Shown: in pieces, positions 41,116-50,398 of the stretch
Layout: each line of letters begins with the position of its first letter
Position numbering within the stretch: position 1 is the first letter of the stretch
Assembly: GCF_014651695.1 (NCBI RefSeq)
Contig: NZ_BMXJ01000008.1
Span: forward strand, 248,001 to 312,000
DNA length: 64,000 bases
Source: Nocardiopsis terrae
Lineage (GTDB): Bacteria; Actinomycetota; Actinomycetes; Streptosporangiales; Streptosporangiaceae
Direction: 5' to 3'
The notes under the pieces: generated by a model
The model's database searches: none
Told to the model about the DNA's origin: nothing
What the model saw: the letters and a program-made list of their open reading frames with translations, nothing else
Translations under genes and position numbers: made by a program

Positions 41116-42918
41116 TCAGCGGCCGGACGCGTAGTTCTGGTTTCCCCGAGCATCCGCGGCCGAGCGCAGTTCACCGCTCTCCGGGTCGCGGGCGACGGCG
41201 GCCAGGCGCCCCAGGGACCAGTCCTGGGCGACCTGCACCCGGTGGCCGCGCCGGGAGAGCTCGGCGATGACGTCCCGACCCACACGCGGCTCGACGACCA
41301 GGTCGCCCGGCACGGTCTCCCGGGGGTGGAAGGAGCTGGGGAAGGCGTTGGTGTGGAACATCGGGGTGTCCAGGGCCTCCTGGAGGTTGTCGACCCCGTT
41401 GAGGACGCGCAGCAGGGCCGTGGTGGTCCACTGGTCCTGCTGGTCGCCGCCGGGGGTGCCGATCGCGAGGACGGCCTCACCGTCCTCGCGGCACACCAGG
41501 GTGGGCGAGAGGGTGGTGCGGGGGCGGCGGCGCGGTGAGAGGGCGTTCGGGGACGCGGGGTCGAGCCAGAACATCTGTGCCCGCGTGCCCAGCGGGAAAC
41601 CGAGCTCGGGGATGACCGGGGAGCTGCTGAGCCAGCCCCCGCTGGGGGTCGCCGACACCATGTTGCCGTCGGCGTCCACCACGTCCAGGTGGCAGGTGTC
41701 GCCTCGGAGGTCGGCCTGACCCGACCCGGCGGCGTTGCGGACGGTCGGCTCGCCGGTGGTGCGGTCGCCGGGGGCGTCCCCGGGCAGGTACGACGGCGGT
41801 TCGAAGGGAGCGCGGCCGCCGGGGGAGCCGGGGCGCAGGTCGAGGCAGGCGCGGGCGTCGTCGACCAGGCGGGAGCGCTCGGCGGCGTAGCGGGCGCTGA
41901 GCAGCTCCTTGAGCGGGACGTCGGTGAAGTCGGGGTCCCCGTACCAGGCCTCGCGGTCGGCGAAGGCGAGTTTGGCGGCCTCGGTCACCCGGTGCACGAA
42001 GTCCGCACTGACGCCCTCCCGGACGTCCGATCCGATCCCGAGGACCTCGGCCGTGCGGAGTTGCTGGAGCATGGCGGGGCCCTGCCCCCAGGGGCCGGTC
42101 TTGTGCACGGTGTGGGCGCCGTGCGTGACGCTGACGGGATCCTCGTAGGTGGCGCTCCAGTCGGCCATGTCCTGGGCGGTCAGCAGGGCCTGCTGGGGTT
42201 CGCCGAGGCCGTTGGGAACGGGCGAGGAGAGGAAGGCGCCGACTGCTTCGGCGACGAACCCCTGGGACCAGGAGCGGCGGGCGGCCTCGATCTGGGTTTC
42301 ACGGTCGCTGCCGACGGTTTCGGCCTCGGAGACGATCCTGCGGTAGGTGGCGGCGAGGGCCGGGTTGCGCAGCCGGGAGCCTGCGGCGGGAGCGGTCCCG
42401 TGGGGTAGGTAGAGGGCGGCGGACCCGGCCCAGTGCCGGGAGAACACGGGGGCGAGGGCTTCGACCGCGGCGGCGATCCGGTCCAGGACGGGGTAGCCGC
42501 GTTCGGCCAGGCCGATGGCGTGGTCGAGGACCTGGCGGACGGTCATGGTGCCGTGGTCGCGCAGGAGCAGCATCCAGGCGTCGAAGGACCCGGGGACGGT
42601 GGCGGCGAGGACGCCGCTGCCGGGGATGCGGTCCATGCCGGAGAAGGCCCCGATGGTGGCGGCGGCGGGGGAGACCCCCTGCCCGCAGAGGACGCGCGGG
42701 GCGCCGCCGCGGGCCTGGAAGAGGACCGGGACCTCGCCGCCGGGGCCGTTGAGGTGGGGTTCGACGACCTGGAGGGTGAAGCCCGCGGCGACGGCGGCGT
42801 CGAAGGCGTTGCCGCCGCGCTCCAGGACGGACATGCCGGTGGCGCTGGCCAGCCAGTGGGTGGAGGCGACCATGCCGAAGTCGCCGCGCAGTTCGGGTCG
42901 GGTGGTGAAGCCGGGCAT
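41116..42918 (-). CDS. ggt: Gamma-glutamyltransferase family enzyme
   Basis: A 600-residue Ntn-hydrolase starting at ATG 42918, preceded by AGGAGG. N-terminal signature STHWLASATGMSVLERGGNA and VVEPHLNGPGGEVPVLF. The autocatalytic Thr is at about residue 408 in LRGDTCHLDVVDADGNMVSA, followed by SGGWLSSSPVIPELGFPLG and the Asp-containing TPGGDQQDQWTTTALL. It processes itself into two subunits and hydrolyses or transfers gamma-glutamyl groups. There is no signal peptide, so it is cytoplasmic, unlike many relatives. It may act on non-glutathione substrates, since actinomycetes use mycothiol. Confidence 0.9.
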   Translation of the reverse strand: MPGFTTRPELRGDFGMVASTHWLASATGMSVLERGGNAFDAAVAAGFTLQVVEPHLNGPGGEVPVLFQARGGAPRVLCGQGVSPAAATIGAFSGMDRIPGSGVLAATVPGSFDAWMLLLRDHGTMTVRQVLDHAIGLAERGYPVLDRIAAAVEALAPVFSRHWAGSAALYLPHGTAPAAGSRLRNPALAATYRRIVSEAETVGSDRETQIEAARRSWSQGFVAEAVGAFLSSPVPNGLGEPQQALLTAQDMADWSATYEDPVSVTHGAHTVHKTGPWGQGPAMLQQLRTAEVLGIGSDVREGVSADFVHRVTEAAKLAFADREAWYGDPDFTDVPLKELLSARYAAERSRLVDDARACLDLRPGSPGGRAPFEPPSYLPGDAPGDRTTGEPTVRNAAGSGQADLRGDTCHLDVVDADGNMVSATPSGGWLSSSPVIPELGFPLGTRAQMFWLDPASPNALSPRRRPRTTLSPTLVCREDGEAVLAIGTPGGDQQDQWTTTALLRVLNGVDNLQEALDTPMFHTNAFPSSFHPRETVPGDLVVEPRVGRDVIAELSRRGHRVQVAQDWSLGRLAAVARDPESGELRSAADARGNQNYASGR

Positions 42919-43216
42919 GGGGGCTGGTCCTCCTGCGAGTGGGGGAAGGGCGGGCCGCCACCGGTCCGGGGGTGTCGCGCCGGGGCGGACGTGTGTCGGC
43001 GGCTGGTGCCGGTGGGCACCGGCCGAACGAGGGTGACGGTACAGCATGGCTTGGTCTGGATGTTGATTTTTCGGGTGATTCGGGCCGTTGGTCACTGTTT
43101 CCGGGGGGAGGACCCGCCGGGTCCTGCCCCTGCCGGGGTGAGCACCGGAAAGCCCGGTCGCAGCCGCTGTTCGGCCACGACCGGGCTCCGGTCACGCGAT
43201 CCGGGGAGCTCTCAGG

Positions 43217-44797
43217 CTAGGGAGTCTCGACGGGGAAGCTCCACGGCAGGGAGTCCCACAGCTCGCCCCACTCCTCGGCGTCAACCGGGTCGGTGACGGC
43301 CTCGGTGGGCGCTTCCGCCTCGTCGGCCGCCTTCTCGGCCCCGTCCACGGCGTTGGCCATGCTCTCGTTGGCGTCCTGGACCACCTGTGCGATGAGGTCG
43401 GCGATCTCGGCGATCACGTCCTCGACCTCGCTGCGCTCCATGTCGAACCGCTGGGCGCAGGCGTCGGTGGCGGCCACCTTGTCGTCCTCGTGGCCGTAGT
43501 ACCAGACGGTGGCCAGCAGGCGGTCGCGCTCGGCGTCGTCGAGGTCGTTCGCGGACAGAGCCCTCTCGACGAACTCTCCGCTGGTCGCGGTCATCTCCGC
43601 CGCGTCAAGGCCGGTCTCTCCGGAGCTGAAGTCAACGAAGTGCTCGGTCAGGCAGGTCTTGACCTCACGCGAGGAAGCGTTGGCGGGGAGGTCGGCCTCC
43701 GCAGGGGGAGCGGCCTCCTCCTCGGTGTCTCCGACCGGGGTCGCCTCGTCACCGTCGACGGCTTCCTCTTCCGCGGGCGCTTCCTCCGCGGGTGCTTCCT
43801 CGACCGGAGTCTCCTCTGCGGGGGCCTCCTCTTCCGCAGGAGCTTCTTCCGCAGGTGCCTCCTCTACGGGGGCTTCCCCTTCGACCGGAGCTTCCCCTTC
43901 GGCCGGGGTCTCCTCGACCGGGGCTTCCCCTTCGGCCGGGGTCTCCTCCGCGGGGGCCTCCTCTGCGGGGGCTTCCTCCTCCGCGGGCGCTTCCTCGACC
44001 GGGGCTTCCCCTTCGGCCGGAGCTTCCCCTTCGGCCGGGGTCTCCTCGACCGGAGCTTCCCCTTCCGCAGGTGCCTCCTCTGCGGGGGCCTCCTCGGCCG
44101 GGGCCTCGTCGACGACCTCCTCAACAGGGAGCTCCTCGGCGGGCGCCTCCTCGGGCTCTTCGGTCTCCTCCGCCTCAGCAGCCTCGGTTTCCTCGGTCTC
44201 TGTCTCCGCCTCCTCCGCCGCGGTCTCGCTCTCCCCGGTTTCCGGGGCCTCCTCCACTGAGACGGCCTCGGCGAGTTTTACCAGTTCGGAGCTTTCCCAG
44301 CGGTCCGGCTGGAGATGGGTGGTCAGCGCCACGCCGGGGCTGTCCAGCCAGAACAGGTCACCGGTCTCCTGGGACAGGTAGGCGCCGTGCTCGAAGGACT
44401 CGCTGGGCTCCAGCTCCTCCAGAGAGCTCTCCGACAGGTGGCTGTACCGGCTCTCGCGCAGGGAGTCCAGGTCCTGGAGGCGCTCCGAGCGCAGTACGGT
44501 CACCCTGCCGTACAGCTGGTCGGGTCCCTGCGTCCACGAGAGCTGGGACCGGCTGTTCCCCTGGCGGTCCGTCGTGGACGCGGCGTTGATGCCGTACCGC
44601 TCCAGGCCTGCGGGCAGGTAGGTGATCTCGTAGCCGTCGACGCTGTACGTGGACACCCCCTGCCGGACCACCGGCCAGCTGAACGTCCGCGTTTCCTTGT
44701 CGTCCGCGGCAGCGGGCCCGGCGACGCCGACCAGCCCCGCTGTGGAGATGGTGGCGGCACTGCAGAGCGCGACCCACCTCGTGTGGTGCTTGCGCAT
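43217..44797 (-). CDS. Secreted protein with long Glu/Ala/Pro repeat
   Basis: A 526-residue protein. Signal peptide at residues 1-32 (WVALCSAATISTAGLVGVAG, then PAAAD). Residues 35-180 form an N-terminal domain (FSWPVVRQGVSTYSVDGYEI, ESRYSHLSESSLEELEP) that I do not recognise. Residues 185-360 are an extreme low-complexity block of EEAPAEE / GEAPVEE units. A C-terminal helical domain follows with paired cysteines (VKTCLTEHFVDF, ATDACAQRFDM) and ends SLPWSFPVETP. No sorting motif is present. The acidic repeat probably acts as an extended spacer in the cell wall. Function unknown. Confidence 0.8.
   Translation of the reverse strand: MRKHHTRWVALCSAATISTAGLVGVAGPAAADDKETRTFSWPVVRQGVSTYSVDGYEITYLPAGLERYGINAASTTDRQGNSRSQLSWTQGPDQLYGRVTVLRSERLQDLDSLRESRYSHLSESSLEELEPSESFEHGAYLSQETGDLFWLDSPGVALTTHLQPDRWESSELVKLAEAVSVEEAPETGESETAAEEAETETEETEAAEAEETEEPEEAPAEELPVEEVVDEAPAEEAPAEEAPAEGEAPVEETPAEGEAPAEGEAPVEEAPAEEEAPAEEAPAEETPAEGEAPVEETPAEGEAPVEGEAPVEEAPAEEAPAEEEAPAEETPVEEAPAEEAPAEEEAVDGDEATPVGDTEEEAAPPAEADLPANASSREVKTCLTEHFVDFSSGETGLDAAEMTATSGEFVERALSANDLDDAERDRLLATVWYYGHEDDKVAATDACAQRFDMERSEVEDVIAEIADLIAQVVQDANESMANAVDGAEKAADEAEAPTEAVTDPVDAEEWGELWDSLPWSFPVETP
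43768..44130. repeat. Glu/Ala/Pro coding repeat array
   Basis: On the coding strand about 30 imperfect units of 12-15 bases encode (E)EAPAEE, GEAPVEE and EETPAE. Adjacent longer blocks (for example the GEAPVEETPAEGEAPAEGE region and the GEAPVEETPAEGEAPVEGE region) are near-identical, so the array has grown by duplication and is probably length-variable. Confidence 0.85.
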
Positions 44798-45048
44798 ACG
44801 GGCTCCTTCCCATCGACTACTACTTGTGATGCTTCCAGGACTCTCGGTAATTATCGAGGGTCATCCAGTCAAAAATCGGACATGAAGTAATCAATGGCAT
44901 GCATAGGGTGAGTTTGATCGGTGGGTTCTAGGCCACCAGAAGATGGGCGGCGGATCACCGGCTGCTCCGCGCACGGTCACCATGTGGTCACCAAACGCGC
45001 TCACCCTGAGGTAGCAGTCGGCCAGTCCACGCGTACTTGGGAGGCCCG

Positions 45049-46050
45049 GTGCACCATCGCATCGGATTCGTAGTCGGAGCCGTATCACTGTCGTTGGCCG
45101 TCGTCGCGAGCCCCGCGCTCGCGGCCCCGACCTTCGGGGCCACCGTCCCCGAGAAGGCGGGCCAGAACTCAGCCAGGGTGAGCCTCCGGGCGAGCACCCC
45201 TCTGCCCCAGCAGCCGCCGCCGTCCCGCCCCCTCCTCGCCGTCGCCCACCGCGGCGCCTCCGGGTACGCCCCGGAGAACACCCTCGCCGCCATCGACGAA
45301 GCCCATCGCCTCGGTGCCCGGACCGTGGAGGTGGACGTCCAGCTCACCTCGGACGACCACCTAGTTCTGATGCACGACACCAGTCTCGACCGCACCACCG
45401 ACGTCGCCGAGGTCTTTCCGGGCCGGGCCCCGTACGAGGTCGCCGACTTCACCCTGGCGGAGATCCGCCGACTCGACGCCGGATCCTTCTTCGGCGACGA
45501 GTTCGAAGGCGAGCCCGTCCCGCTCCTCGCTGAGGCGCTGGACCGCCTCCACGTGCTCGACATGAACCTCCTCCTGGAGGTCAAGGAACCCGAGCTCTAC
45601 CCGGGCATCGAGCATCAGATAGCCGTCGAACTCGCCAGGCGCCCGCACTGGCTGGTCCCCAACACACCCGGGGAATCCCACCGTCTCGTCGTGCAGAGCT
45701 TCGACTGGGAGTCCGTCGAACTCTCCAAGGGCCTTCTGCCGTCCGTCCCGCACGCTCTGCTCGGGCGCGTCCCGCAGGACCGGATCGACGAGTTCGACTG
45801 GGCGCACATGATCAACCCGAACCACACCACCATCGACGCCGGGTACGTCGACAGCGTCCACGCCGCGGGTCTGGAGATCATGCCGTACACGATCAACGAC
45901 CCCGAGGTCATGGCCCGGGTGCTCGACATGGGGGTCGACGGCTTCATCACCGACCTCCCGGACGTCGGCCAGCGGGTCATCGACGAGTTCCTCGGAGCCA
46001 GGGCCCCGGAGGCGGCCCGCGCGCACGGTCGGGAGCCGGTCTCCCACTGA
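45049..46050 (+). CDS. Secreted glycerophosphodiester phosphodiesterase
   Basis: A 333-residue protein starting at GTG 45049 with GGGAGG five bases upstream. Signal peptide about 1-28 (FVVGAVSLSLAVVASPALAA). The GDPD domain begins VAHRGASGYAPENTLAAIDE (catalytic His and Arg, metal Glu), then TVEVDVQLTSDDHLVLMHDT (Glu, Asp and second His) and LLLEVKEPELYPG (metal Glu/Lys region), ending GVDGFITDLPDV. It hydrolyses glycerophosphodiesters to glycerol 3-phosphate and alcohol outside the cell. Divergent from the repeat protein gene; 44798-45048 holds the promoters. Confidence 0.93.
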   Translation: MHHRIGFVVGAVSLSLAVVASPALAAPTFGATVPEKAGQNSARVSLRASTPLPQQPPPSRPLLAVAHRGASGYAPENTLAAIDEAHRLGARTVEVDVQLTSDDHLVLMHDTSLDRTTDVAEVFPGRAPYEVADFTLAEIRRLDAGSFFGDEFEGEPVPLLAEALDRLHVLDMNLLLEVKEPELYPGIEHQIAVELARRPHWLVPNTPGESHRLVVQSFDWESVELSKGLLPSVPHALLGRVPQDRIDEFDWAHMINPNHTTIDAGYVDSVHAAGLEIMPYTINDPEVMARVLDMGVDGFITDLPDVGQRVIDEFLGARAPEAARAHGREPVSH

Positions 46051-46191
46051 GCCCTCTCCCCTCGGGCCGCCCGAAGGGGTGTTTTCGGGGCCACCCAATG
46101 GGAGGATCAGTGGCGAACCACCCCGAAACGCACCCGGTTTCGGGTGGCCTACGGGCCGCCTGTACCGGTTCGGACAGGAAGCAGAGGCCAC

Positions 46192-47430
46192 GTGAACGAC
46201 CGGCTGTCCATCCCCACCGAACTCGTTGACTGGCGGACCAAGGGCCTGTGGTGGCCGGGGGACCCCGTCACCCTGGACGAGTTCGCCGCCCGTGGGGACC
46301 ACCTTTTCACCGGACCGTTCACCTGGCCGCTCATGGTCCTGCACGCCTCCGCGCTGGACCGCAACCTCGCGGCGCTGGCCGACTTCACCGAACGCCACCG
46401 GCTCCTGTTCGCCCCGCACGGCAAGACCGCCATGTCCCCGGTGCTCACCCAGCGCCAGCTCGACGCGGGCGCCTGGGGCATCACCGCCGCCACCGCCAAC
46501 CAGGTCCTCGACTTTCGCCGGTTCGGTGTGAACCGCATCCTGCTGGCCAACGAACTCCTCGACCCGAAGGTCCTGCGCTGGGTGGCGGCCGAAATCGACG
46601 CCGACCCCGGTTTCGACTTCCTGTTCTACGTCGATTCGCCCGAGGGGGTCGCAGTCGCCTCCCAGGCCGTCGAACGCGACGGCGGCCGCCCGCTCCGGGT
46701 GGTGGTGGAGCGCGGCGTCCCGGGCGGTCGCACCGGGTGCCGTACCAGGGAAGCGCTCCTGGACGTGGCCCGGGAGGTCGTGCGGGCCCCGGGTCTGGAA
46801 CTGGCCGGTGTGGCGGGCTACGAGGGGCCGCTGCGCGACGCGGAGGGGGTTCGCGGCTTCCTGGGCGACCTCCTGGGTGACGCCGCCGCGCTCACCGCCG
46901 AACACGAACTGGAGCGCCCGGTGCTGTCGGTGGGCGGCAGCGCCTGGTTCGACGTGGTCGCGGAGGTGATCGGTGGTCGCTCTGACGTACTCCCGGTTCT
47001 GCGTAGCGGCGCCTATGTCGCCCACGACGACGGCCTGTACCGGCGGACCACCCCCTACAACCGGATGCCGGAGGGAGGGGACGCGCTGGCCGGTGCCCTG
47101 GAACTGTGGGCGCAGGTCACCTCCACCCCGGAGGAGGGGTTGGCGATCGCCGGGATGGGCCGACGCGAGGCCAACCACGACCAGGGATTCCCCGTCCCGA
47201 GGGCTCTGCGCAGGTCCGACGGCACCTCCGTTCCGGCGGACGGGGTGGAGGTCACCAACCTCAACGACCACCACGCCTACCTGAACATCCCCGAGGGGCT
47301 CCACGTACGCCCCGGCGACCTGCTGTCCTTCGGGATCTCCCACCCGTGCACGGCCTTCGACCGCTGGCAGGTCATCCCGGTCGTGGACGACGGGTACCGC
47401 GTGGTCGAGGCGATCGCGACGTACTTCTGA
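46192..47430 (+). CDS. D-threonine aldolase / D-serine dehydratase-like PLP enzyme
   Basis: A 412-residue fold-type III PLP enzyme. GTG 46192 is chosen after AGGAAGCAGAGG. PLP lysine in LLFAPHGKTAMSPVL near residue 81; the barrel continues through VERGVPGGRTGCRTREALLD and SVGGSAWFDVVAEVIGG. The C-terminal domain has GISHPCTAFDRWQVIPV, whose His and Cys are the metal ligands of D-serine dehydratase and D-threonine aldolase. It splits or deaminates D-hydroxyamino acids. The DSD1-type N-terminus (LSIPTELVDWRTKGLWWPG) fits the actinobacterial amino acid deaminase subgroup. The stop is followed by gene-poor sequence. Confidence 0.87.
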   Translation: MNDRLSIPTELVDWRTKGLWWPGDPVTLDEFAARGDHLFTGPFTWPLMVLHASALDRNLAALADFTERHRLLFAPHGKTAMSPVLTQRQLDAGAWGITAATANQVLDFRRFGVNRILLANELLDPKVLRWVAAEIDADPGFDFLFYVDSPEGVAVASQAVERDGGRPLRVVVERGVPGGRTGCRTREALLDVAREVVRAPGLELAGVAGYEGPLRDAEGVRGFLGDLLGDAAALTAEHELERPVLSVGGSAWFDVVAEVIGGRSDVLPVLRSGAYVAHDDGLYRRTTPYNRMPEGGDALAGALELWAQVTSTPEEGLAIAGMGRREANHDQGFPVPRALRRSDGTSVPADGVEVTNLNDHHAYLNIPEGLHVRPGDLLSFGISHPCTAFDRWQVIPVVDDGYRVVEAIATYF

Positions 47431-47621
47431 CAGCACCCCAGGGGGTGTCCTGATCCCCACCACAGACGTTTGAAGGCGCCACTCCGGTAGATCCCTGCAC
47501 CACAGCGGGTCTTGAACCCCGACCACAACCCGCCCGAATCCGCCCCCATGAATCTGCTTCGGTAGACACCTGTGAGCTGGGGTTGATCACTGGTCTGGGG
47601 GTCTGACAGGTGTGGGGGCGT

Positions 47622-47755
47622 CCCCGTTTCCTGCCGCGTGATGGTGGCCGTCTTTCGCTTCGCGCGTCGAGGTCGTACGTCCTCGCTTCGCTCCGGGCGC
47701 TCCACCTTGACCCGCTTCGCTACGACGGCGGATCGTCGGTTGTCAGGAAACGGGG
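47622..47755. repeat. Widely spaced inverted repeat in a gene-free stretch
   Basis: CCCCGTTTCCTG at 47622-47633 and CAGGAAACGGGG at 47744-47755 are exact reverse complements about 110 bases apart. Between them CGCTTCGC-type words recur. The whole stretch 47431-48481 lacks any gene I can support; besides this it holds the long palindrome and the terminator arms listed next. Confidence 0.6.
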
Positions 47756-47920
47756 GCGTGTGGTCGGGGCGGTCAGGGATCACTCCCTTCCCGGGGCCTG
47801 ACGGCCTCCGGGCCGCGTCCGGTAAAACACGGCCTTTCGTGTTTAGGCCTCAGTCCGCCCGTGATCAGCGCCCGGCACTCGGGTCCAGCCGTGGCCTGTG
47901 CTTAGCCCCGCCCCCCTTTT

Positions 47921-47986
47921 CGCGGTGATCTTGCTACCAGGGGCGATATCGGCGCCGATATCGCCCCTGGTAGCAAGATCACCGCG
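47921..47986. repeat. 66-bp perfect palindrome
   Basis: Left arm 47921-47953 and right arm 47954-47986 are exact reverse complements over 33 bases with no spacer; symmetry breaks at 47920/47987. The centre reads GATATCGGCGCCGATATC and the outer part contains CTTGCTACCAGGGGC. Such long perfect palindromes without a loop are rarely kept in bacterial chromosomes because they extrude cruciforms and are cut by SbcCD. Confidence 0.95.
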
Positions 47987-48382
47987 GTTCAGCGGTTTTC
48001 GGAAGCAGCGGACACCCGACTGGCGGGGTTTCGGGCGCCGCGGGCTTCGCAGCTGGCCCCCAGCGGCCGCTCGCCACTCGCCTCTGCTGCCGTGGCGCAG
48101 CAGGCAAGGACCGGCCGCGGCACGGTCAGGCGTTGTGCGCAGAACTGGGGAGAGGAACCGGCCGAAGACCCAGAGCGGTGGGGGCAGGGGGAGTTCCGGT
48201 GAGCCCGTTCGGCCGCGGGGGCCGACCTGTTTCAGCTCATCCCTCTTCCGGGCATGCGGATTCCGGGCATGCGGAGACGGGCTGGAAACGAAGCCCCCCA
48301 AATACAAGGAGACACCAGGCCCCGCCCGTGTGGCCACTCCGGACGGGCGGGGCTGTGGACAACCACCTCCGGTGTACTTCTG

Positions 48383-48431
48383 GGTTAGCCGGGCCAGTCC
48401 GCAGTGCCCCCTGTCCGGGGTGCGGCTAACC
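48383..48431. terminator. Probable terminator downstream of the hexosaminidase gene
   Basis: GGTTAGCCG (48383-48391) and CGGCTAACC (48423-48431) are exact arms around a GC-rich loop, 50 bases beyond the stop of the minus-strand GH20 gene. Confidence 0.5.
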
Positions 48432-48481
48432 ACCAGAGCCCCGGTTCGGCGTTCGACCAGGGCCTGTTCGGGAAGTCGGAG

Positions 48482-50251
48482 CTAGCCTGCGGCCCGGTCC
48501 TGGCCAGGACCTTCTCCGTCCGACCCGTCCGATCCGTCTGCCCCGGCCGACCCCTCCGACCCGTCCGGGTAGTAACCCCACCCGTACACACCCGGCCTGG
48601 TGTGCCAGGGCCGGGGACCGTCCAGCGGCCGGTACTCCACACCCACGGCGTCCAGGCGCTCCAGGTGGGTGCGCAGCCGCGGCTCGAACTCCGTGTGGTC
48701 GCGTTCGCCTTCGGACCAGACCTTCTCCGCGAAGGCCGACAGGCGCGGGAAGACCATGTAGTCCAGCTTGCGCTGGCTGTCGATGTGTTCGCTCCACAGG
48801 TTGACCTGTGCGCCCAGGACGTGCCGGGCCTCCTCCTCGGTGAGGCCGACGGGGACGGGTTCACTCGCGTACACGTCCTCCCAGCGCAGCAGTGTGCCGA
48901 CCGGGACCGGCTCGTCCGGGCTGTCGGACTGCTTGTAGTCCAGGTAGGAGGTGGCGGTTGGGGCCATGACCACGTCGTGTCCGGCACGGGCGGCCGCGAT
49001 GCCGCCCTCCTCGCCGCGCCAGGACATCACCGTGGCGCCCGGGGCCAGACCTGCCCGACGCCCGACCCTGCCCTCGGCCGCGTCACCCCCATCCCGTGCC
49101 TCCTGCCCCTCCTGCTCTCCTTGCCCCTCCAGGAGCCACCCCTCCAGGATCTCGTCCCAGCCGACCAGGCGACGGCCGCGCTTGGTGAGGTGGTCGTCCA
49201 GTTGGCGGATGAACCAGCTCTGCAGCTCGTCCTCGTCGGCCAGCCCCTCCTCCCTGATGCGCTGCTGGGCCGAGGCGCTGTTCCGCCACTGGGTCTTGGG
49301 GCACTCGTCGCCGCCCACGTGCACGTACGTGCTGGGGAACAGTTCGAGGATCTCGTCGAGGACGTTCCGGTAGAACTCCAGGACGTTGTCGGTGACCGCG
49401 AGGACTTCGTCGAAGACGCCCCACTGGGTGCCGACCGGGATCCCACCGGCCTCGCCGAGTTCGGGGTAGGCGTGGATGGCCGCCTGGGAGTGTCCGGGGA
49501 CGTCGATCTCCGGGACCACCGTGACGTGCCTGGCGTCGGCGTAGGCGACGATCTCGCGGATGTCGTCCTGGGTGAGGTAGCCGCCGTGCGGGCGGTTGTC
49601 GAACACGGGCGGTTCGGAGATCCCCAGCTGGCTCTGGGCGCGCCAGGATGCTGCCTCGGTCAGCTTGGGGTAGCGGCGGATCTCGACCCGCCAGCCCTGG
49701 TCGTCGGTCAGGTGCAGGTGCAGCACGTTGAGTTTGTGCAGCGCCAGCAGGTCGATGAAACGCAGGATTTCGCGCTTGGGCTGGAAGTGGCGGGCGATGT
49801 CGAGCATGGCGCCGCGCCAGCGGAAGCGGGGTGCGTCGGTGATGCTGATCGCGGGCAGCCGCCACTCGGCCTTGCCGAGGGGTGCCGTGCGGTAGGCGTC
49901 GGGGGGCAGCAGTTGGCGGAGCGTCTGCGCCCCGTAGAACACGCCGGCGGGTTCGTTGCCGACCACGATCGCGCCCTCGGAGTCGATGATGAGGCGGTAG
50001 CCCTCCCGGCCGAGTCCGGCGCTGGGGTCGACGCTCAGACGGATCTGGGCGTTCTCCTCGTCACCGGTGGCCAGGGGGAGGCCGGTGGCGGTGCCCAGTT
50101 CGCGCTGGAGCCAGGTGAGTGTGCCCCGTGCCGCGCGGTCGGCTGAGACGCGGGTGGCCGCGGTGAGGGTGAGGCCGTCGGACCCGGATGCCTCCACCTT
50201 CTGGGGGCGCGGCAGCAGGGAGGGTGTGTCGGGGTGGGGAGAGTCAGGCAC
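48482..50251 (-). CDS. Beta-N-acetylhexosaminidase (GH20)
   Basis: A 589-residue GH20 enzyme starting at GTG 50251, with CAGGAG upstream. Residues 10-130 form the small GH20b domain; the barrel follows (FRWRGAMLDIARHFQPKREI, LHLTDDQGWRVEI, GGYLTQDDIREIVAYADARH, EIDVPGHSQAAIHAYPEL). The catalytic Asp-Glu pair is D315-E316 in YVHVGGDECPKTQWRNS. It removes terminal GlcNAc from chitobiose. There is no signal peptide, so it is intracellular, as in the GlcNAc-uptake route. The C-terminus carries a Gly/Ser/Asp repeat tail (GSAGADGSDGSDGEG). A DasR-type operator lies immediately upstream. Confidence 0.94.
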   Translation of the reverse strand: MPDSPHPDTPSLLPRPQKVEASGSDGLTLTAATRVSADRAARGTLTWLQRELGTATGLPLATGDEENAQIRLSVDPSAGLGREGYRLIIDSEGAIVVGNEPAGVFYGAQTLRQLLPPDAYRTAPLGKAEWRLPAISITDAPRFRWRGAMLDIARHFQPKREILRFIDLLALHKLNVLHLHLTDDQGWRVEIRRYPKLTEAASWRAQSQLGISEPPVFDNRPHGGYLTQDDIREIVAYADARHVTVVPEIDVPGHSQAAIHAYPELGEAGGIPVGTQWGVFDEVLAVTDNVLEFYRNVLDEILELFPSTYVHVGGDECPKTQWRNSASAQQRIREEGLADEDELQSWFIRQLDDHLTKRGRRLVGWDEILEGWLLEGQGEQEGQEARDGGDAAEGRVGRRAGLAPGATVMSWRGEEGGIAAARAGHDVVMAPTATSYLDYKQSDSPDEPVPVGTLLRWEDVYASEPVPVGLTEEEARHVLGAQVNLWSEHIDSQRKLDYMVFPRLSAFAEKVWSEGERDHTEFEPRLRTHLERLDAVGVEYRPLDGPRPWHTRPGVYGWGYYPDGSEGSAGADGSDGSDGEGPGQDRAAG

Positions 50252-50267
50252 GGGTTACTGCTCCTGT

Positions 50268-50283
50268 CCGGTCTAGACCAATT
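50268..50283. promoter_or_regulatory. DasR-responsive element (dre)
   Basis: The sequence CCGGTCTAGACCAATT contains the palindrome GGTCTAGACC at its centre, matching the dre consensus (ACTGGTCTAGACCAGT) in most positions. It lies 17 bases before the GTG start of the hexosaminidase gene, where DasR binding would block transcription until glucosamine 6-phosphate accumulates. Confidence 0.85.
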
Positions 50284-50398
50284 ACGGACATAGTGCCACG
50301 TTAGGGGGCGAGGGCACAGGCCGCCCGTCAATCGGCCCCGAGCGCTCTCTCATTCTGAGCCGCCCGATACCCGGTTCCCGGCTGAAGGCGGGGCAGTG

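Noticed and set aside
43768..44130. CRISPR-like array
   Set aside because: The repeats are tandem, lack unique spacers, and encode Glu/Ala/Pro in an open frame.
47610..48480. Several open frames of 60-200 codons in the gene-free stretch
   Set aside because: They span the long palindrome, have no ribosome sites, show mixed frames and give Arg/Pro/Gly-rich products without recognisable domains.
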